From the NCBI RefSeq assembly GCF_010560025.1, contig NZ_SAIY01000002.1, positions 620,001-684,000 on the forward strand: a DNA stretch of 64,000 nt, in the 5' to 3' direction. Origin of the DNA: Verrucosispora sioxanthis. Its GTDB lineage: Bacteria; Actinomycetota; Actinomycetes; Mycobacteriales; Micromonosporaceae. The stretch's first letter is position 1. Every line of letters begins with the position of its first letter. The notes beneath the pieces were generated by a model. It was not told the DNA's origin, did not search any database, and saw only the letters and a list, made by a program, of their open reading frames with translations. The position numbers were made by a program, and so were the translations under genes. Shown here one piece after another: positions 55,424 through 64,000 of this stretch.

Positions 55424-56221
55424 CTACTGTCGCCTGGGGCGTACCGGCACCACGAGCGGGCCGTGCTCACCGTCGACGACACGGACGCTGGCCCGGTAGT
55501 GCTCGGCGAGCAGCCGGTCGGTGAGCACCTCCCGGGGGGTGCCGACCGCGACCACCCGACCGGCGGCGAGCAGCACCATGCGGTCGGCGTACTCGCCGGC
55601 GATGGACAGGTCGTGCATGGTGGCCAGCACCGTCAGTCCGTGCGTACGACGGAGCTGGTCGACAAGTTCGAGCACCTCCTGCTGGTGGCCGATGTCGAGA
55701 GCGCTGGTGGGTTCGTCGAGCAGCAGCAGGGTGGCGCCCTGGGCCAGCGCCCGGGCCAGGAAGACCCGCTGCCGCTCACCGCCGGAGAGGGTGGCCAGTT
55801 CCCGGGCGTGGAAGCCGGCGAGGTCCAGCCGGTCGAGCACCTCGTGCACCACGGCCAGGTCGGCGGCGGACTCCCGACCCAGCGGCGGGATGTACGGGGT
55901 GCGACCGAGCAGCACATAGTCCAGCACCGCCATGCCGGGCGGTACGACCGGCGACTGCGCGACCGTGGCCACCACCCGGGCCCGATCCCGGCGACGCAGC
56001 CCGCCGATCGGCGTACCGAAGAGCCGGACGGCGTCCGGCGCGGGGAGCAGGCCGCCGACGGCGCGCAGCAGTGTCGACTTGCCCGCGCCGTTGGGACCGA
56101 TCACCGTGACCCACTCGCCGGTGGCGACGGTCAGGTCGACGCCCGCGAGGATCGACGTACCGTCCACGCTGATCCGCAGGTCCCGCAGGTCGACGGCGGG
56201 CGCGGCCGACGAGCCGGTCAC
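55424..56221 (-). CDS. btuD: Cobalamin/iron-type ABC transporter ATPase
   Basis: 265 residues. Walker A GPNGAGKST, Q-loop in VVATVAQSPVVPPGMAVLDY, signature LSGGERQR, Walker B LLLLDEPTSALD, H-loop LATMHD. The FepC/BtuD-type ATPase drives import with BtuC and BtuF. GTG at 56221 overlaps the permease stop by 4 bp. Assignment to B12 rather than iron rests on the riboswitch before the operon. Confidence 0.88.
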   Translation of the reverse strand: MTGSSAAPAVDLRDLRISVDGTSILAGVDLTVATGEWVTVIGPNGAGKSTLLRAVGGLLPAPDAVRLFGTPIGGLRRRDRARVVATVAQSPVVPPGMAVLDYVLLGRTPYIPPLGRESAADLAVVHEVLDRLDLAGFHARELATLSGGERQRVFLARALAQGATLLLLDEPTSALDIGHQQEVLELVDQLRRTHGLTVLATMHDLSIAGEYADRMVLLAAGRVVAVGTPREVLTDRLLAEHYRASVRVVDGEHGPLVVPVRPRRQ

Positions 56222-57321
56222 GTCAGCACCCGCCGGACGGAGCGCAGCACCACCACGAAGAACGGGCCACCCAGCAGCGCGGTGACCACCCCGATCGGGA
56301 TCTCCTGCGGTGCGGCGGCGGTCCGTGCCACCACGTCGGTCAGCGCCAGGAAAGCGCCACCGAACAGCAGCGACAACGGCAGGATCACCCGGTAGCTCGC
56401 CCCGGCCAGCATCCGTACGGTGTGCGGCACGATGATGCCGACGAAGCCGATCAGACCGGAGGCGGAGACGGCGGCGGCGGTGCCCAGCGAGGCGGCGGCG
56501 ATCAGCAGGTACCGGGACCGCTGCGGGTGCAGGCCGAGGCTGGCCGCCTCGTCGTCGCCGACCGACAGCACGTCCAGCTCCCGCCGGTGCAGCAGGATGA
56601 CCAGGCTGGTCACCAGGAAGTACGGCAGCACCAGCCGGACGTCCTGCCAGCCCGCGGTGGCCAGCCGGCCGAGCAGCCAGGAGTACACCTGCTGGATGCT
56701 CTCCGCGTGTCGTTGCAGCAGGTACGTCTGCCCGGCGCTGAGGAACGCGGAGACGGCCACCCCGGCCAGGATCAGGGTCGCCGGGGAGCGGCTGCGTCCA
56801 CCGGCGGAGCCGAGCAGGTAGGTCATCGCCACCGCGCCGAGGGAGCCGACGAAGGCGGCCAGCGGGATGGTGGCCGGCAGGCCGCTCAGCGCTCCGCCCG
56901 CGCCCACCCCCAGGGTCAGCACCACGGTGACCGCGAGCCCGGCCCCGGCCGCGACACCGAGCAGGTACGGGTCGGCCAGCGGGTTGCGGAACACCCCCTG
57001 GTAGGCGCCGCCGGCCAGGGCGAGCAGCCCGCCGACCAGCAGACCCAGCACCGCCCGGGGCAGCCGCAGCTCGGTGACGATGGCGATCTCCCGCTCGGTC
57101 AGCCCACTGTCCAGGCCTACCCCCGGCAGCAGGTTGAGCAGTTCGATCGCGACGCTGCCGGGCGGCAGGCTGACCGGGCCGAGCGAGACCCCGGCCACCA
57201 GCGCGACGAGTACCGCGAGCACCCCGGCCGCGAGCCAACGCTTCCGCAGGCCCGCCGGCCGGGGTGGGGTGACCGCCCCGACCGGCGGGCCGAGTCGGCC
57301 ACGCTTCAGCACGTCGTGCAC
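56218..57321 (-). CDS. btuC: Cobalamin ABC transporter permease (FecCD family)
   Basis: 367 residues and about ten helices. FecCD family sequence: ELRLPRAVLGLLVGGLLALA, GGAYQGVFRNPLADPYLLGV, AAGAGLAVTVVLTLG, VGDDEAASLGLHPQRSRYLL, GLIGFVGIIVPHTVRMLAGA with the conserved ATPase-contact region. Together with BtuD it forms the import channel. Between btuF (27 nt upstream) and btuD (4-bp overlap). Confidence 0.88.
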   Translation of the reverse strand: MHDVLKRGRLGPPVGAVTPPRPAGLRKRWLAAGVLAVLVALVAGVSLGPVSLPPGSVAIELLNLLPGVGLDSGLTEREIAIVTELRLPRAVLGLLVGGLLALAGGAYQGVFRNPLADPYLLGVAAGAGLAVTVVLTLGVGAGGALSGLPATIPLAAFVGSLGAVAMTYLLGSAGGRSRSPATLILAGVAVSAFLSAGQTYLLQRHAESIQQVYSWLLGRLATAGWQDVRLVLPYFLVTSLVILLHRRELDVLSVGDDEAASLGLHPQRSRYLLIAAASLGTAAAVSASGLIGFVGIIVPHTVRMLAGASYRVILPLSLLFGGAFLALTDVVARTAAAPQEIPIGVVTALLGGPFFVVVLRSVRRVLT

Positions 57322-57348
57322 GATCCGTTCAGCGCTCGACGGCCAGCG

Positions 57349-58284
57349 TCACTCGGCGGCCTTTGCGGTGGCGTCCACGATGGTCCGCAGCAGGTCCACC
57401 ACGCGCGGCCCCCAGCGGGAGGCGACGTCGTCGTCGAGTTCCACGACCTGGTCCTGCTGCACCGCGGTGAGCGAACCCCAGCCGCTGCGCGCCTTGACCG
57501 TCGCGGCGCTCTGCTGACAGCACTTCACGTCGGAGAGGAAGATGAAGTCCGGGTCGGCGTCGACGATCACTTCCTGGGACAGCTGCGGGTAGCCACCGTT
57601 CTTGCCGTCGGCGTCGGCCGCGTCGGCGATGTTCTCCAGCCCGGCCAGGCTGTAGATCGAACCGATAAAGGTCTTGCTGGTGGCGGTGTACAGCTCCGGA
57701 CCCAGCTCGTGGAAGTAGGTGGGCGCCTGCGCACGCTGCGGCACCTCGGCCACGATCTTCGTGATGTCGTCCTTCATCCGCTGGACCACGTCGGTCGCCG
57801 CGTCGGCGTTACCGGTGAGCGTGCCCAGCTCGGTGAGCTGCCGGTACGTGTCGTCGAGGGTCTGCGCGGCGGGAGTCAGGTAAACCGGGATCTTGAGCGT
57901 GGTGAGCTGCTCGACGATCTTGTTGCGGTCGTCGCTGAGCACCACCAGGTCGGGGTCCTTCGCGGCGACCGCCTCGGCGTTCGGCTGGTAGCCGGAGAGA
58001 TCCGTCTTCGGTGCGTCGGCCGGAAAGTTGGACTGGTCGTCGACCGCGGTGACCTGCGGACCGGCGCCGATCGCGAAGAGCATCTCGGTGGCCGTCGCCG
58101 ACAGCGAGACGATCTTTTCAGGGCGCTGTTCCAGCGTCAGCGACCCGACGGTGACGGGGAAGGTGGCGGCGCTGGGGCTGCCGCTGGCGGCGGGGGTGTC
58201 GGTGGTCTTCTCGGCGCAGGCGCCGAGCGCGAGCGCGGCCACCGCCAGGCTGGCGGCGAAGACCCTGGGCGTACGTCTGAACAT
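57349..58284 (-). CDS. btuF: Cobalamin-binding lipoprotein of the ABC importer
   Basis: 311 residues from the ATG at 58284, with AGGAGG 6 nt upstream. Lipoprotein signal peptide with lipobox LGAC (Cys23). Class III solute-binding protein marks: RPEKIVSLSATATEMLFAIG, AVDDQSNFPADAPKTDLSGY, NAEAVAAKDPDLVVLSDDRN, TYFHELGPELYTATSKTFIG. The family includes B12 and ferric-siderophore binders. The cobalamin riboswitch about 95 nt upstream of the start indicates B12 or a precursor corrinoid. First gene of btuFCD. Confidence 0.9.
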   Translation of the reverse strand: MFRRTPRVFAASLAVAALALGACAEKTTDTPAASGSPSAATFPVTVGSLTLEQRPEKIVSLSATATEMLFAIGAGPQVTAVDDQSNFPADAPKTDLSGYQPNAEAVAAKDPDLVVLSDDRNKIVEQLTTLKIPVYLTPAAQTLDDTYRQLTELGTLTGNADAATDVVQRMKDDITKIVAEVPQRAQAPTYFHELGPELYTATSKTFIGSIYSLAGLENIADAADADGKNGGYPQLSQEVIVDADPDFIFLSDVKCCQQSAATVKARSGWGSLTAVQQDQVVELDDDVASRWGPRVVDLLRTIVDATAKAAE

Positions 58285-58379
58285 CGGTCCTCCTGTCGGT
58301 CGAGGAGTGTGCTGCTTCGCCGACAGAGAGCCGAGGCACCCGTCCGCGAGGCGCCCTTCCTCGAGAGCGCGGATCGCGA

Positions 58380-58495
58380 CCGCGCCCCAGGCGACCTGGC
58401 TCGTCCCCGGTAACGGGGCATCACAGTTGCGGGACAGCGCCGGTGTCTCACCGGCTTCGCTGGAACGGGTCGGTAAGACCGTAGCGCACGTCGCG
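58380..58495 (-). promoter_or_regulatory. Cobalamin riboswitch
   Basis: The minus strand carries the B12-box core: GAAGCCGGTGAGACACCGGC, then GCTGTCCCGCAACTGTGATG, the near-invariant conserved segment of adenosylcobalamin aptamers. The 5' part GTGCGCTACGGTCTTACC and the 3' part GAGCCAGGTCGCCTGG also fit the family. It precedes btuF, so B12 excess should reduce expression of the importer. Boundaries are approximate. Confidence 0.92.
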
Positions 58496-58584
58496 TCGGC
58501 ACCCCGCCGGGCAGGCCGTCGCGCTGCCGCAGACCCGGCCGCGAGCCGTCGGGAGAACGGCGGTCTGCCCGTTTGCTCCCTGGA

Positions 58585-58618
58585 ACGGGGCCCCGCGCGA
58601 GGGGGTGCGGGGCCCCGT
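58585..58618 (-). terminator. Terminator after the carboxypeptidase gene
   Basis: A perfect 12-bp stem (ACGGGGCCCCGC with GCGGGGCCCCGT) and a 10-nt loop, starting 7 nt beyond the stop of the M14 gene and upstream of the riboswitch. Confidence 0.8.
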
Positions 58619-58624
58619 CCGCTT

Positions 58625-60505
58625 TCAGGAGGCGGTGATGGTGACGTTGTCCACAGCCGCCTCGACGAGGCTGGCGGTCGAGGTGTCCGCGGCCTCGACC
58701 AGGATCCGGACGGACTGGCCGGCGTACGGGGTGAGGTTGAGGTTCGACACCGTCCAGGCACCGTTGCGGTTGCTGGCCGCACCGGCCTGGGTGAGCAGCG
58801 CCGTGGTGCCGCCGTTGTGCACCACGCTGACCCGGAAGTAGTCCGCCGACGACGAGTTCGAACCGTGCGCCAGGTACCACGCCAGCGACAGGGTCAACGT
58901 GCCGCTGGACGGCAGTGCGACAGCCGGCGAGCGGGCGCTCGTCACCCCGCCGTCGATGTCGTAGTCACCCGCACCGCTGCCGGCGAGCCGGCCGGTGACC
59001 AGGTCGTTGCTGCCCGCGTACGGGGTGAGCTGCTTGGCTCCGCTGGAGGTGGTGGCCTGCGCGGCACCGCGCTCCCACTGCCCGGTGGTCGCGCTGTCGG
59101 TGCCGTTGGGGTTGATCGTCCAGCCGGTCGCGGTCTCGAAGGTGTCCGACCAGACCGTGGTCCCCCCACCGCCGCTGCCGCAGTACTGCGCCTGCTTCCC
59201 GATGGCCCGGTACGGGCAGTCGGCGTACTCGGAAAGGATCAGCACCGCCTCGCGGTTGCGCGAGGTCTGTTGCGGGATGACCTCGTCGGGCGGGTAGAAG
59301 CCGCCGCCGGAGGCCCCGCCCGGATACAGCTCGAAGGTGTACGCCCAGATGCCGTGCTCCGCCCACATCCAGTCGATGCTGCTGCCGTCGGTGATGTACA
59401 GGTCGCTGGACTGCTGCGGGGTGAATCCATTCGTCGCCGCCATCTGCTGGCCGATGGTGGCGAAGGTGTTGTACTGGTCGGCGTTCATCCCGGTCGCGGT
59501 GTTGCTGGTCGTGTAGCCGTACGGCCAGAGCACCAGCTCGGAGTAGGTGTGGAAGTCGATGTTGGCCTTGATCTGCTGCGTCCCGCCGACGACCCGGCTG
59601 TTGACGAAGTTGCGCAGCGCCTGCGTCTCGGGTGCGGAGAACGCCGACGGACCCCGGTAGGTGTCCGATGAGGTGGAGCCGGACGAGCCACCGCAGCACC
59701 CGAAGTTGTAGCTCCAGTTCCGGTTCAGGTCGGTGCCCACGTACGACGATCCGCTGTTGGGTTGGCGGTTCTTGCGCCACGACCGGTAGGAGCCGGTGGC
59801 GATGTCGTACTCGCTGCCGTCCGGGTTGACCGACGGCACGACCCAGATCTCCCGGTTGTTCACCAGGCTGGTGATCCGGGAGTCGGAGCCATAGTTGTCG
59901 GTGAACAGGTTCAACAGGTAGAGCGCCATCTCGACGGTCAGGTGCTCGCGGGCGTGCTGCTGGGCGTTGAACAGGATCTCCGGCTCGTTCTCGTCGGAGG
60001 CGACGTTGTCGGAGATCTTCACCGCGACCAGGTCACGGCCCTCGTACGAGCTGCCGATGCTGATCTTCCGCGCGATCGTGGGATGGTCGGCCACCACCTT
60101 GTTGACCGCCGCGATCATCTCCGGGTAGTCGTGGTAGTTGGAGTCGGCCGACGGGAAGCCGAGGATCCCGATGTCGCCGTCGGCCTGCCCCCGGTCGGTG
60201 GGCAGCGCGGCGATCGCCTCCAGCCGGAACCCGAGCCGGGTGATGGCGGCGGCCTCGGCCCGGGTGGCCGAGACGTGCAGCACCCCGTGCTCGGAGTAGT
60301 CGATGGCGGCGCCGGTACGGGCGACCGCGTTGCGATCGGCGAGGGTCTTCGGGCCGAGTACCCGGTAGGGCACGGCGGCCGGTTGTTCGTCCCGGTTGGG
60401 CGCCGGCTCGGCGGAGACCGGTGGCGCGGCGATGGTGAGCAGGCCGAGCCCGGCGGCGACGATGAGCGCCAGGGCACGGCGGACGGGGATGGAACGGAAG
60501 GCCAT
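58625..60505 (-). CDS. Secreted M14 zinc carboxypeptidase with C-terminal beta domain
   Basis: 626 residues from the ATG at 60505, with AGGAGG 6 nt upstream. Signal peptide ([20 protein letters not shown]). Pro-segment, then the carboxypeptidase A/T-type domain with zinc ligands His184 and Glu187 ([12 protein letters not shown]), substrate-binding [14 protein letters not shown], a third zinc ligand in [17 protein letters not shown] and catalytic Glu in YTFELYPGG. After a Gly linker the last ~160 residues ([17 protein letters not shown] through [13 protein letters not shown]) form a jelly-roll-like P/CBM-type domain common in secreted actinobacterial proteases. It trims C-terminal residues from peptides outside the cell. 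Confidence 0.92.
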   Translation of the reverse strand: MAFRSIPVRRALALIVAAGLGLLTIAAPPVSAEPAPNRDEQPAAVPYRVLGPKTLADRNAVARTGAAIDYSEHGVLHVSATRAEAAAITRLGFRLEAIAALPTDRGQADGDIGILGFPSADSNYHDYPEMIAAVNKVVADHPTIARKISIGSSYEGRDLVAVKISDNVASDENEPEILFNAQQHAREHLTVEMALYLLNLFTDNYGSDSRITSLVNNREIWVVPSVNPDGSEYDIATGSYRSWRKNRQPNSGSSYVGTDLNRNWSYNFGCCGGSSGSTSSDTYRGPSAFSAPETQALRNFVNSRVVGGTQQIKANIDFHTYSELVLWPYGYTTSNTATGMNADQYNTFATIGQQMAATNGFTPQQSSDLYITDGSSIDWMWAEHGIWAYTFELYPGGASGGGFYPPDEVIPQQTSRNREAVLILSEYADCPYRAIGKQAQYCGSGGGGTTVWSDTFETATGWTINPNGTDSATTGQWERGAAQATTSSGAKQLTPYAGSNDLVTGRLAGSGAGDYDIDGGVTSARSPAVALPSSGTLTLSLAWYLAHGSNSSSADYFRVSVVHNGGTTALLTQAGAASNRNGAWTVSNLNLTPYAGQSVRILVEAADTSTASLVEAAVDNVTITAS

Positions 60506-60670
60506 GGACAACCTCCTGGAGGCGCGGGGATCCCCCGCTCGGTAGCGGACAGCCCACCACCGGTCACATGGTCATATCAACATTGATCGCTGTTTGGTCC
60601 ATCCCAGCCTGATCCTCATGCCGGCGACATGGTTCCGCCGACCGGTGCACGGAGCCGACTGTCAGGGCGC

Positions 60671-60961
60671 TCAGCCCTTCTCGTCGGCGGCCCGATCACC
60701 CGTCGTGCCGTCGGCCTGGTCGTCGCCGGCCAGCGCGGACCGCAGCCGCTCCTTCTCCACGCGGCGACGCTCGGCGGCGGCGGCCATCTCCTCGGCCATC
60801 TCGTCACGCCAGCCCTTCAGCAGGAAGAACGAGAGGGCGGCGGAGAACAGCAGCGCCAGGATCAACTTGAGGAAGATGTCCATGTCGACCGGCCAGAGGG
60901 CCGCCACCACGACCACGAACAGACCGATCCGGCCCAGCGTGTACTTGACCGCCGCACTCAC
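60671..60961 (-). CDS. DUF4229-like small membrane protein
   Basis: 96 residues from a GTG at 60961. Two close transmembrane helices (YTLGRIGLFVVVVAALWPVD and IFLKLILALLFSAALSFFLL) are followed by a charged helix (DEMAEEMAAAAERRRVEKER) and an acidic tail. The layout matches the actinobacterial DUF4229 family, function unknown. A short form of the dispersed junction element precedes the start. Confidence 0.8.
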   Translation of the reverse strand: MSAAVKYTLGRIGLFVVVVAALWPVDMDIFLKLILALLFSAALSFFLLKGWRDEMAEEMAAAAERRRVEKERLRSALAGDDQADGTTGDRAADEKG

Positions 60962-60984
60962 GTTCGTTCGCTCCGCTCGCTCAC
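60962..60984 (-). repeat. Short form of the junction repeat
   Basis: On the minus strand GTGAGCGAGCGGAGCGAACG plus AAC runs directly into the GTG of the DUF4229-like gene. It corresponds to the two ends of the longer nuo/paa element with the middle deleted. Confidence 0.6.
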
Positions 60985-60998
60985 GTCATCACTTCGTC

Positions 60999-61421
60999 TC
61001 AGCCGGTCCGGTTGGCCAGCCAGCGCACGCCGGGAAACCAAATCGTCGCGTACACCACGGTGAACGTGGTCGCGGCGAGCACGCCGGACAGCAGTGGCGG
61101 CAGCGTCGTCGCCAGGCCGGCCACCAGCAGGCCGGAGACCACCGCCGTCGCCACGGCCACCAGCGCGGCCACCACCCGGGGGGCACCGAAACCCCAGGCC
61201 CGGAAGTCCTCCCAGAACAACCAGGCGGGCAGGATCACGGCCAGCCAGCCGTTGGCCTGGCCGAACTCACCGGCACCGAACCAGGCGAAGGCCACGTCGA
61301 AGAGCACCAGCACCAGCAGCCCGATGACCACCCCGGCAAGCCCCACCCCCACCAGGTCGCCCAGGGTCCGGATCCGCCCCTCGGCATCCCGACGGGGGAA
61401 CGCGCTCTGCTGCTCGGTCAT
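60999..61421 (-). CDS. Hypothetical four-helix membrane protein
   Basis: 140 residues from the ATG at 61421. Predicted helices: LVGVGLAGVVIGLLVLVLFD, GWLAVILPAWLFWEDFRAWG, VVAALVAVATAVVSGLLVAG, LLSGVLAATTFTVVYATIWF. The short charged N-terminus (TEQQSAFPRRDAEGRIR) is cytoplasmic. No family is recognised. It lies between mqnE and the DUF4229-like gene on the same strand, so all three could be co-transcribed. Confidence 0.75.
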   Translation of the reverse strand: MTEQQSAFPRRDAEGRIRTLGDLVGVGLAGVVIGLLVLVLFDVAFAWFGAGEFGQANGWLAVILPAWLFWEDFRAWGFGAPRVVAALVAVATAVVSGLLVAGLATTLPPLLSGVLAATTFTVVYATIWFPGVRWLANRTG

Positions 61422-61445
61422 CGTCGTGCCAGGGTACGCGTCGGA

Positions 61446-62615
61446 TCAGGCCCAGACCTGCTGCGGCTCGGCCCGGCGCTCGGCCAGCGTGGGAGCGGCG
61501 TCGTACTCGCGGACCACCTCGTAGCGGGTGTTGCGCTCGACCGGGCGGAACCCGGCGTCCCAGATGAGGTGCAGCAGGTCGTCGCGGTGCATGGTGTTCG
61601 GCGTCCCGTACGAGTCGGCATCGTGCGTGATCTTGTATTCCACGACCGAGCCGTCCAGGTCGTCGACACCGAAGTTGAGCGAAAGCTGGGCCACCGACAG
61701 GCCGTGCATCACCCAGAAGCACTTGACGTGCGGGACGTTGTCGAACAGCAGGCGGGAGACCGCGAAGGTCTTCAGCGACTCGGCCGGCGAGGCCATCGTG
61801 GTGCGGGCCTGGATCCGGTTACGGATCTTGCCGTCCGCCGAGTCGACGAAGTCGTGCTGGTAGCGCAGCGGGATGAAGACCAGGAAGCCGCCGGTCTCGT
61901 CCTGCAACTCGCGCAGCCGCAGCACGTGGTCGACCCGGTGCCGAGGCTCCTCGATGTGGCCGTAGAGCATCGTCGACGGCGTCTTCATGCCCTTGCTGTG
62001 CGCCAGCCGGTGGATCCGGGACCAGTCCTCCCAGTGACAGGCGTGGTCGACGATGTGCTGGCGGATCTCCCAGTCGAAGATCTCCGCCCCGCCACCGGTG
62101 AGCGACTCCAGGCCGGCGTCCATCAGCTCGTCGAGGATCTCGTCCGCGCCCAGTCCGCTGATCTTCTCGAACCACTGCACCTCGGTCGCGGTGAACGCCT
62201 TGAGCTTGACGTTCGGCAGGGCGGCCTTCAGCTCGCGCAGCACCTTGGGGTAGTAGCGCCAGGGCAGCGTCGGGTGCAGGCCGTTGACGATGTGCAGCTC
62301 GGTGAGCTGCTCGTCCTCCATCTCCTTGGCCTTGCGGACCGCCTCGTCGATGCGCATCGTGTACGCGTCCTTCTCCCCCGGCTTGCGCTGGAAGGAGCAG
62401 TACGCGCAGCTCGCGCTGCACACGTTCGTGAGGTTCAGGTGCCGGTTGACGTTGAACATCACCCGGTCACCGTTCATCTCGGTGCGCCTGTGGTGGGCCA
62501 GCCGCCCCAACCAGGTCAGGTCGTCGCTGGCGTAGAGGGCGATCCCGTCCTCACGGGTCAGCCGCTCCCCCGCGTACACCTTCGCTTCGAGCTCGCGCTT
62601 GAGTCCGGCGTCCAT
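61446..62615 (-). CDS. mqnE: Aminofutalosine synthase
   Basis: A 389-residue radical SAM enzyme that joins 3-enolpyruvylbenzoate to the adenosyl group in the second step of the futalosine pathway. Cluster motif CSASCAYCSF (Cys66, Cys70, Cys73), preceded by VNRHLNLTNVC and followed by QRKPGEKDAYTM. Further marks: ELHIVNGLHPTLPWRYYPKV, AGLESLTGGGAEIFDWEIRQ, HSKGMKTPSTMLYGHIEEPR, HDADSYGTPNTMHRDDLLHL. The ATG at 62615 is chosen; the upstream extension is Arg-rich noise. Pairs functionally with mqnA and mqnC. Confidence 0.95.
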   Translation of the reverse strand: MDAGLKRELEAKVYAGERLTREDGIALYASDDLTWLGRLAHHRRTEMNGDRVMFNVNRHLNLTNVCSASCAYCSFQRKPGEKDAYTMRIDEAVRKAKEMEDEQLTELHIVNGLHPTLPWRYYPKVLRELKAALPNVKLKAFTATEVQWFEKISGLGADEILDELMDAGLESLTGGGAEIFDWEIRQHIVDHACHWEDWSRIHRLAHSKGMKTPSTMLYGHIEEPRHRVDHVLRLRELQDETGGFLVFIPLRYQHDFVDSADGKIRNRIQARTTMASPAESLKTFAVSRLLFDNVPHVKCFWVMHGLSVAQLSLNFGVDDLDGSVVEYKITHDADSYGTPNTMHRDDLLHLIWDAGFRPVERNTRYEVVREYDAAPTLAERRAEPQQVWA

Positions 62616-62863
62616 CGAAAGCCCCGTCCCCTTCCACCTGCGGTCGCGACCCGAGCGCGGTCGCCACCCGAGCCTACGTCGGCCGCGCTGACAACTCACA
62701 CCGTGGTCGTCGACAGCAGACTCTCAGCCTCCCGTTATCCGGCCAGACATCGACATCAGTGCACCGGGTGAGGTAAGACAGGGTGGGGCACGACACACAC
62801 TGGTAGCGTCCCGAACCGCCGCGCCGACCGAGCGTGGCAGAGCAACGCCGGACGGGGAGCGGA

Positions 62864-64000
62864 ATGATCGACAGCGCGGACGGACGGCAGCGGCGACGAG
62901 GTCCGGCGGTTTCGCCGGTGCTACGTCCGGCCCTGTGGTCCGCCCTGCTCGCCGCGGTCGCCAGCACGGTCCTCGCCGCACCGGCGTACGCCGAGCCCGG
63001 CATTCCCGTCACGGTGCCCGACACGGGCTCCCGTCCCACGGTGACCGGTCCCCTTCAACTACCCGGCATGCCCGCCGGTACCACCCCGGGCCTGACCCCA
63101 CCGACGCTCGGCGCTCCCGGTGCCAGCGCGCTGGAAACCCGGATCACGGCCGCCGAGGCACGGGTCGCCGAGCTGGGCACCCGACTCCTCGAACTCGAAC
63201 AGCAGCGCAACGAGGTGCAGGTCCAGTTCCGCACCGCCGAGCGTGATCTGGAGTTCGCCCGGGGGGCGGTCCAGCAGGCTCAGCAGCGTGCCGACCAGGC
63301 CGCCGCCGAGGCGATGAAGGCAGCCGCCGCGCTGCCACCCGGCGGCTTCGCCACCGACCTGCGTGACCTGGATCTGCTCAGCCGGGCCAACCGGGGCGAG
63401 AAGGTCGGGCACGACACCGGCCCGGCCGCCGGCGAGATGGCGCGTGCCCGCGCCGACGAGCAGGTGGCGACGCAGGCGTACACGGCCGCCCAGTCGCGGC
63501 TTCAGGGGGTTCAGCAGCAGTACACCGCCACCCAGCAGGCACTGCGCGACGCCGAGGCAGAGCTGATCAAACTGCGCGACGAGAACTCCGCGCAGCTTGT
63601 CGAGTTGGCTCGCCAGCAGGAGGCCGCCGAGCAGCAGATCGGTGCCGACTACGTCGACCAGTCCGCCGGCGGGCTGGCCGCCCACCCCACGGCTAAGGCC
63701 GCCGTCGCGTACGCCCGCAAGCAGCTCGGTGACCCGTACGTCTGGGCTGCCGAAGGGCCGAACTCGTTCGACTGCTCGGGCCTGATGTGGGCGGCGTACC
63801 GGTCGGCGGGTTACCGCCAACTGCCCCGGGTTTCCCGGGACCAGTACCGCGCGACCAGCTCGCGGACCGTGCCCCGCACCGCCCTTCTCCCCGGTGACCT
63901 GCTCTTCTTCGCCTCGGGCAGCAGTTGGCGCAGCATCCACCACGTGGGGATGTACATCGGCGGCGGCAAGATGATCCACGCACCGACCACCGGTGACGTG
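62864..64000 (+). CDS. NlpC/P60 peptidoglycan hydrolase (C-terminus outside window)
   Basis: An open frame from the ATG at 62864 (GGGGAGCGGA upstream) to the window end, 379 codons without stop. Signal peptide: ALWSALLAAVASTVLAAPAYA. A Pro/Gly/Thr linker leads to a long coiled coil (ITAAEARVAELGTRLLELEQ to AEAELIKLRDENSAQLVELA, about residues 92-255), and then the NlpC/P60 domain begins (AVAYARKQLGDPYVWAAEGP). Catalytic Cys304 lies in FDCSGLMWAAYRSAG, His ~360 in SIHHVGMYIGGGKMIHAP. This is the RipA/RipC-like architecture that cleaves peptide stems during cell division or growth, with the coiled coil as an autoinhibitory or partner-binding arm. Divergent from mqnE. Confidence 0.92.
   Translation, partial: MIDSADGRQRRRGPAVSPVLRPALWSALLAAVASTVLAAPAYAEPGIPVTVPDTGSRPTVTGPLQLPGMPAGTTPGLTPPTLGAPGASALETRITAAEARVAELGTRLLELEQQRNEVQVQFRTAERDLEFARGAVQQAQQRADQAAAEAMKAAAALPPGGFATDLRDLDLLSRANRGEKVGHDTGPAAGEMARARADEQVATQAYTAAQSRLQGVQQQYTATQQALRDAEAELIKLRDENSAQLVELARQQEAAEQQIGADYVDQSAGGLAAHPTAKAAVAYARKQLGDPYVWAAEGPNSFDCSGLMWAAYRSAGYRQLPRVSRDQYRATSSRTVPRTALLPGDLLFFASGSSWRSIHHVGMYIGGGKMIHAPTTGDV

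Noticed and set aside
62616..62863. c-di-AMP (ydaO-type) riboswitch before the NlpC/P60 gene
   Set aside because: Such elements often precede cell-wall hydrolases in actinobacteria, but the conserved aptamer segments were not found here.

Overview
The window comes from a high-GC Gram-positive actinomycete. G+C is above 70% by eye, GTG starts are frequent, reading frames are packed with 4-bp GTGA/ATGA overlaps, there is a futalosine menaquinone pathway, and WXG100/type VII secretion genes are present. Protein style, gene order and a dispersed GTGAGCGCGAGGAGTGAG element suggest Micromonosporaceae, most likely Micromonospora or a close relative. That assignment is an inference, since no 16S gene is present.

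Layout. Positions 1-9.5 kb hold the edge of a secreted protein, a catalytically altered alpha/beta hydrolase, and a partial ESX (type VII secretion) locus: a long SseB-domain protein with an overlapping small gene, mycosin MycP, two WXG100 proteins and EccE, but no EccB, EccC or EccD. Positions 9.5-17.3 kb hold a holin-like membrane protein, a GNAT acetyltransferase, RarD, an ECF sigma/anti-sigma pair, a Tat-exported PhoX phosphatase behind two PHO-box-like repeat pairs, and a divergent IclR regulator/MFS pair. Positions 17.4-35 kb, all on the minus strand, hold a polyprenyl diphosphate synthase and the complete complex I operon nuoABCDEFGHIJKLMN. Positions 35-40.6 kb hold a menaquinone/geranylgeranyl reductase, a small protein, MenG, an LPVTG cell-wall protein and MqnC. 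Then come an AlbA_2/Schlafen-type ATPase of less GC-rich sequence (40.6-42.4 kb), the phenylacetyl-CoA epoxidase operon paaABCDE (42.5-46.3 kb), two tandem beta-lactamase-fold hydrolases, MqnA, an ArsR/MFS pair with a large palindrome, a HelD helicase, two VOC paralogues, a cobalamin-riboswitch-controlled btuFCD operon, an M14 carboxypeptidase, two small membrane proteins, MqnE, and an NlpC/P60 hydrolase running off the right edge.

How the genes work together. The core theme is menaquinone respiration: chorismate to futalosine-type intermediates (MqnA, MqnE, MqnC), prenyl tail synthesis, ring methylation (MenG), side-chain reduction (MenJ-like), and use of the quinone by complex I. Nutrient and stress control is visible in the DNA as PHO-type repeats before phoX, an iron-box-like palindrome before the menaquinone reductase, a B12 riboswitch before btuF and a 12-bp palindrome over the ArsR-linked MFS start.

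Caveat. Six genes (the SseB gene twice, mycP, phoX, one MFS, nuoE, helD) carry apparent single-base frameshifts, several demonstrably in G or C runs. This looks more like residual sequencing error than decay, and those genes are annotated across the break. No tRNA, rRNA, CRISPR array, prophage or complete insertion sequence was recognised.
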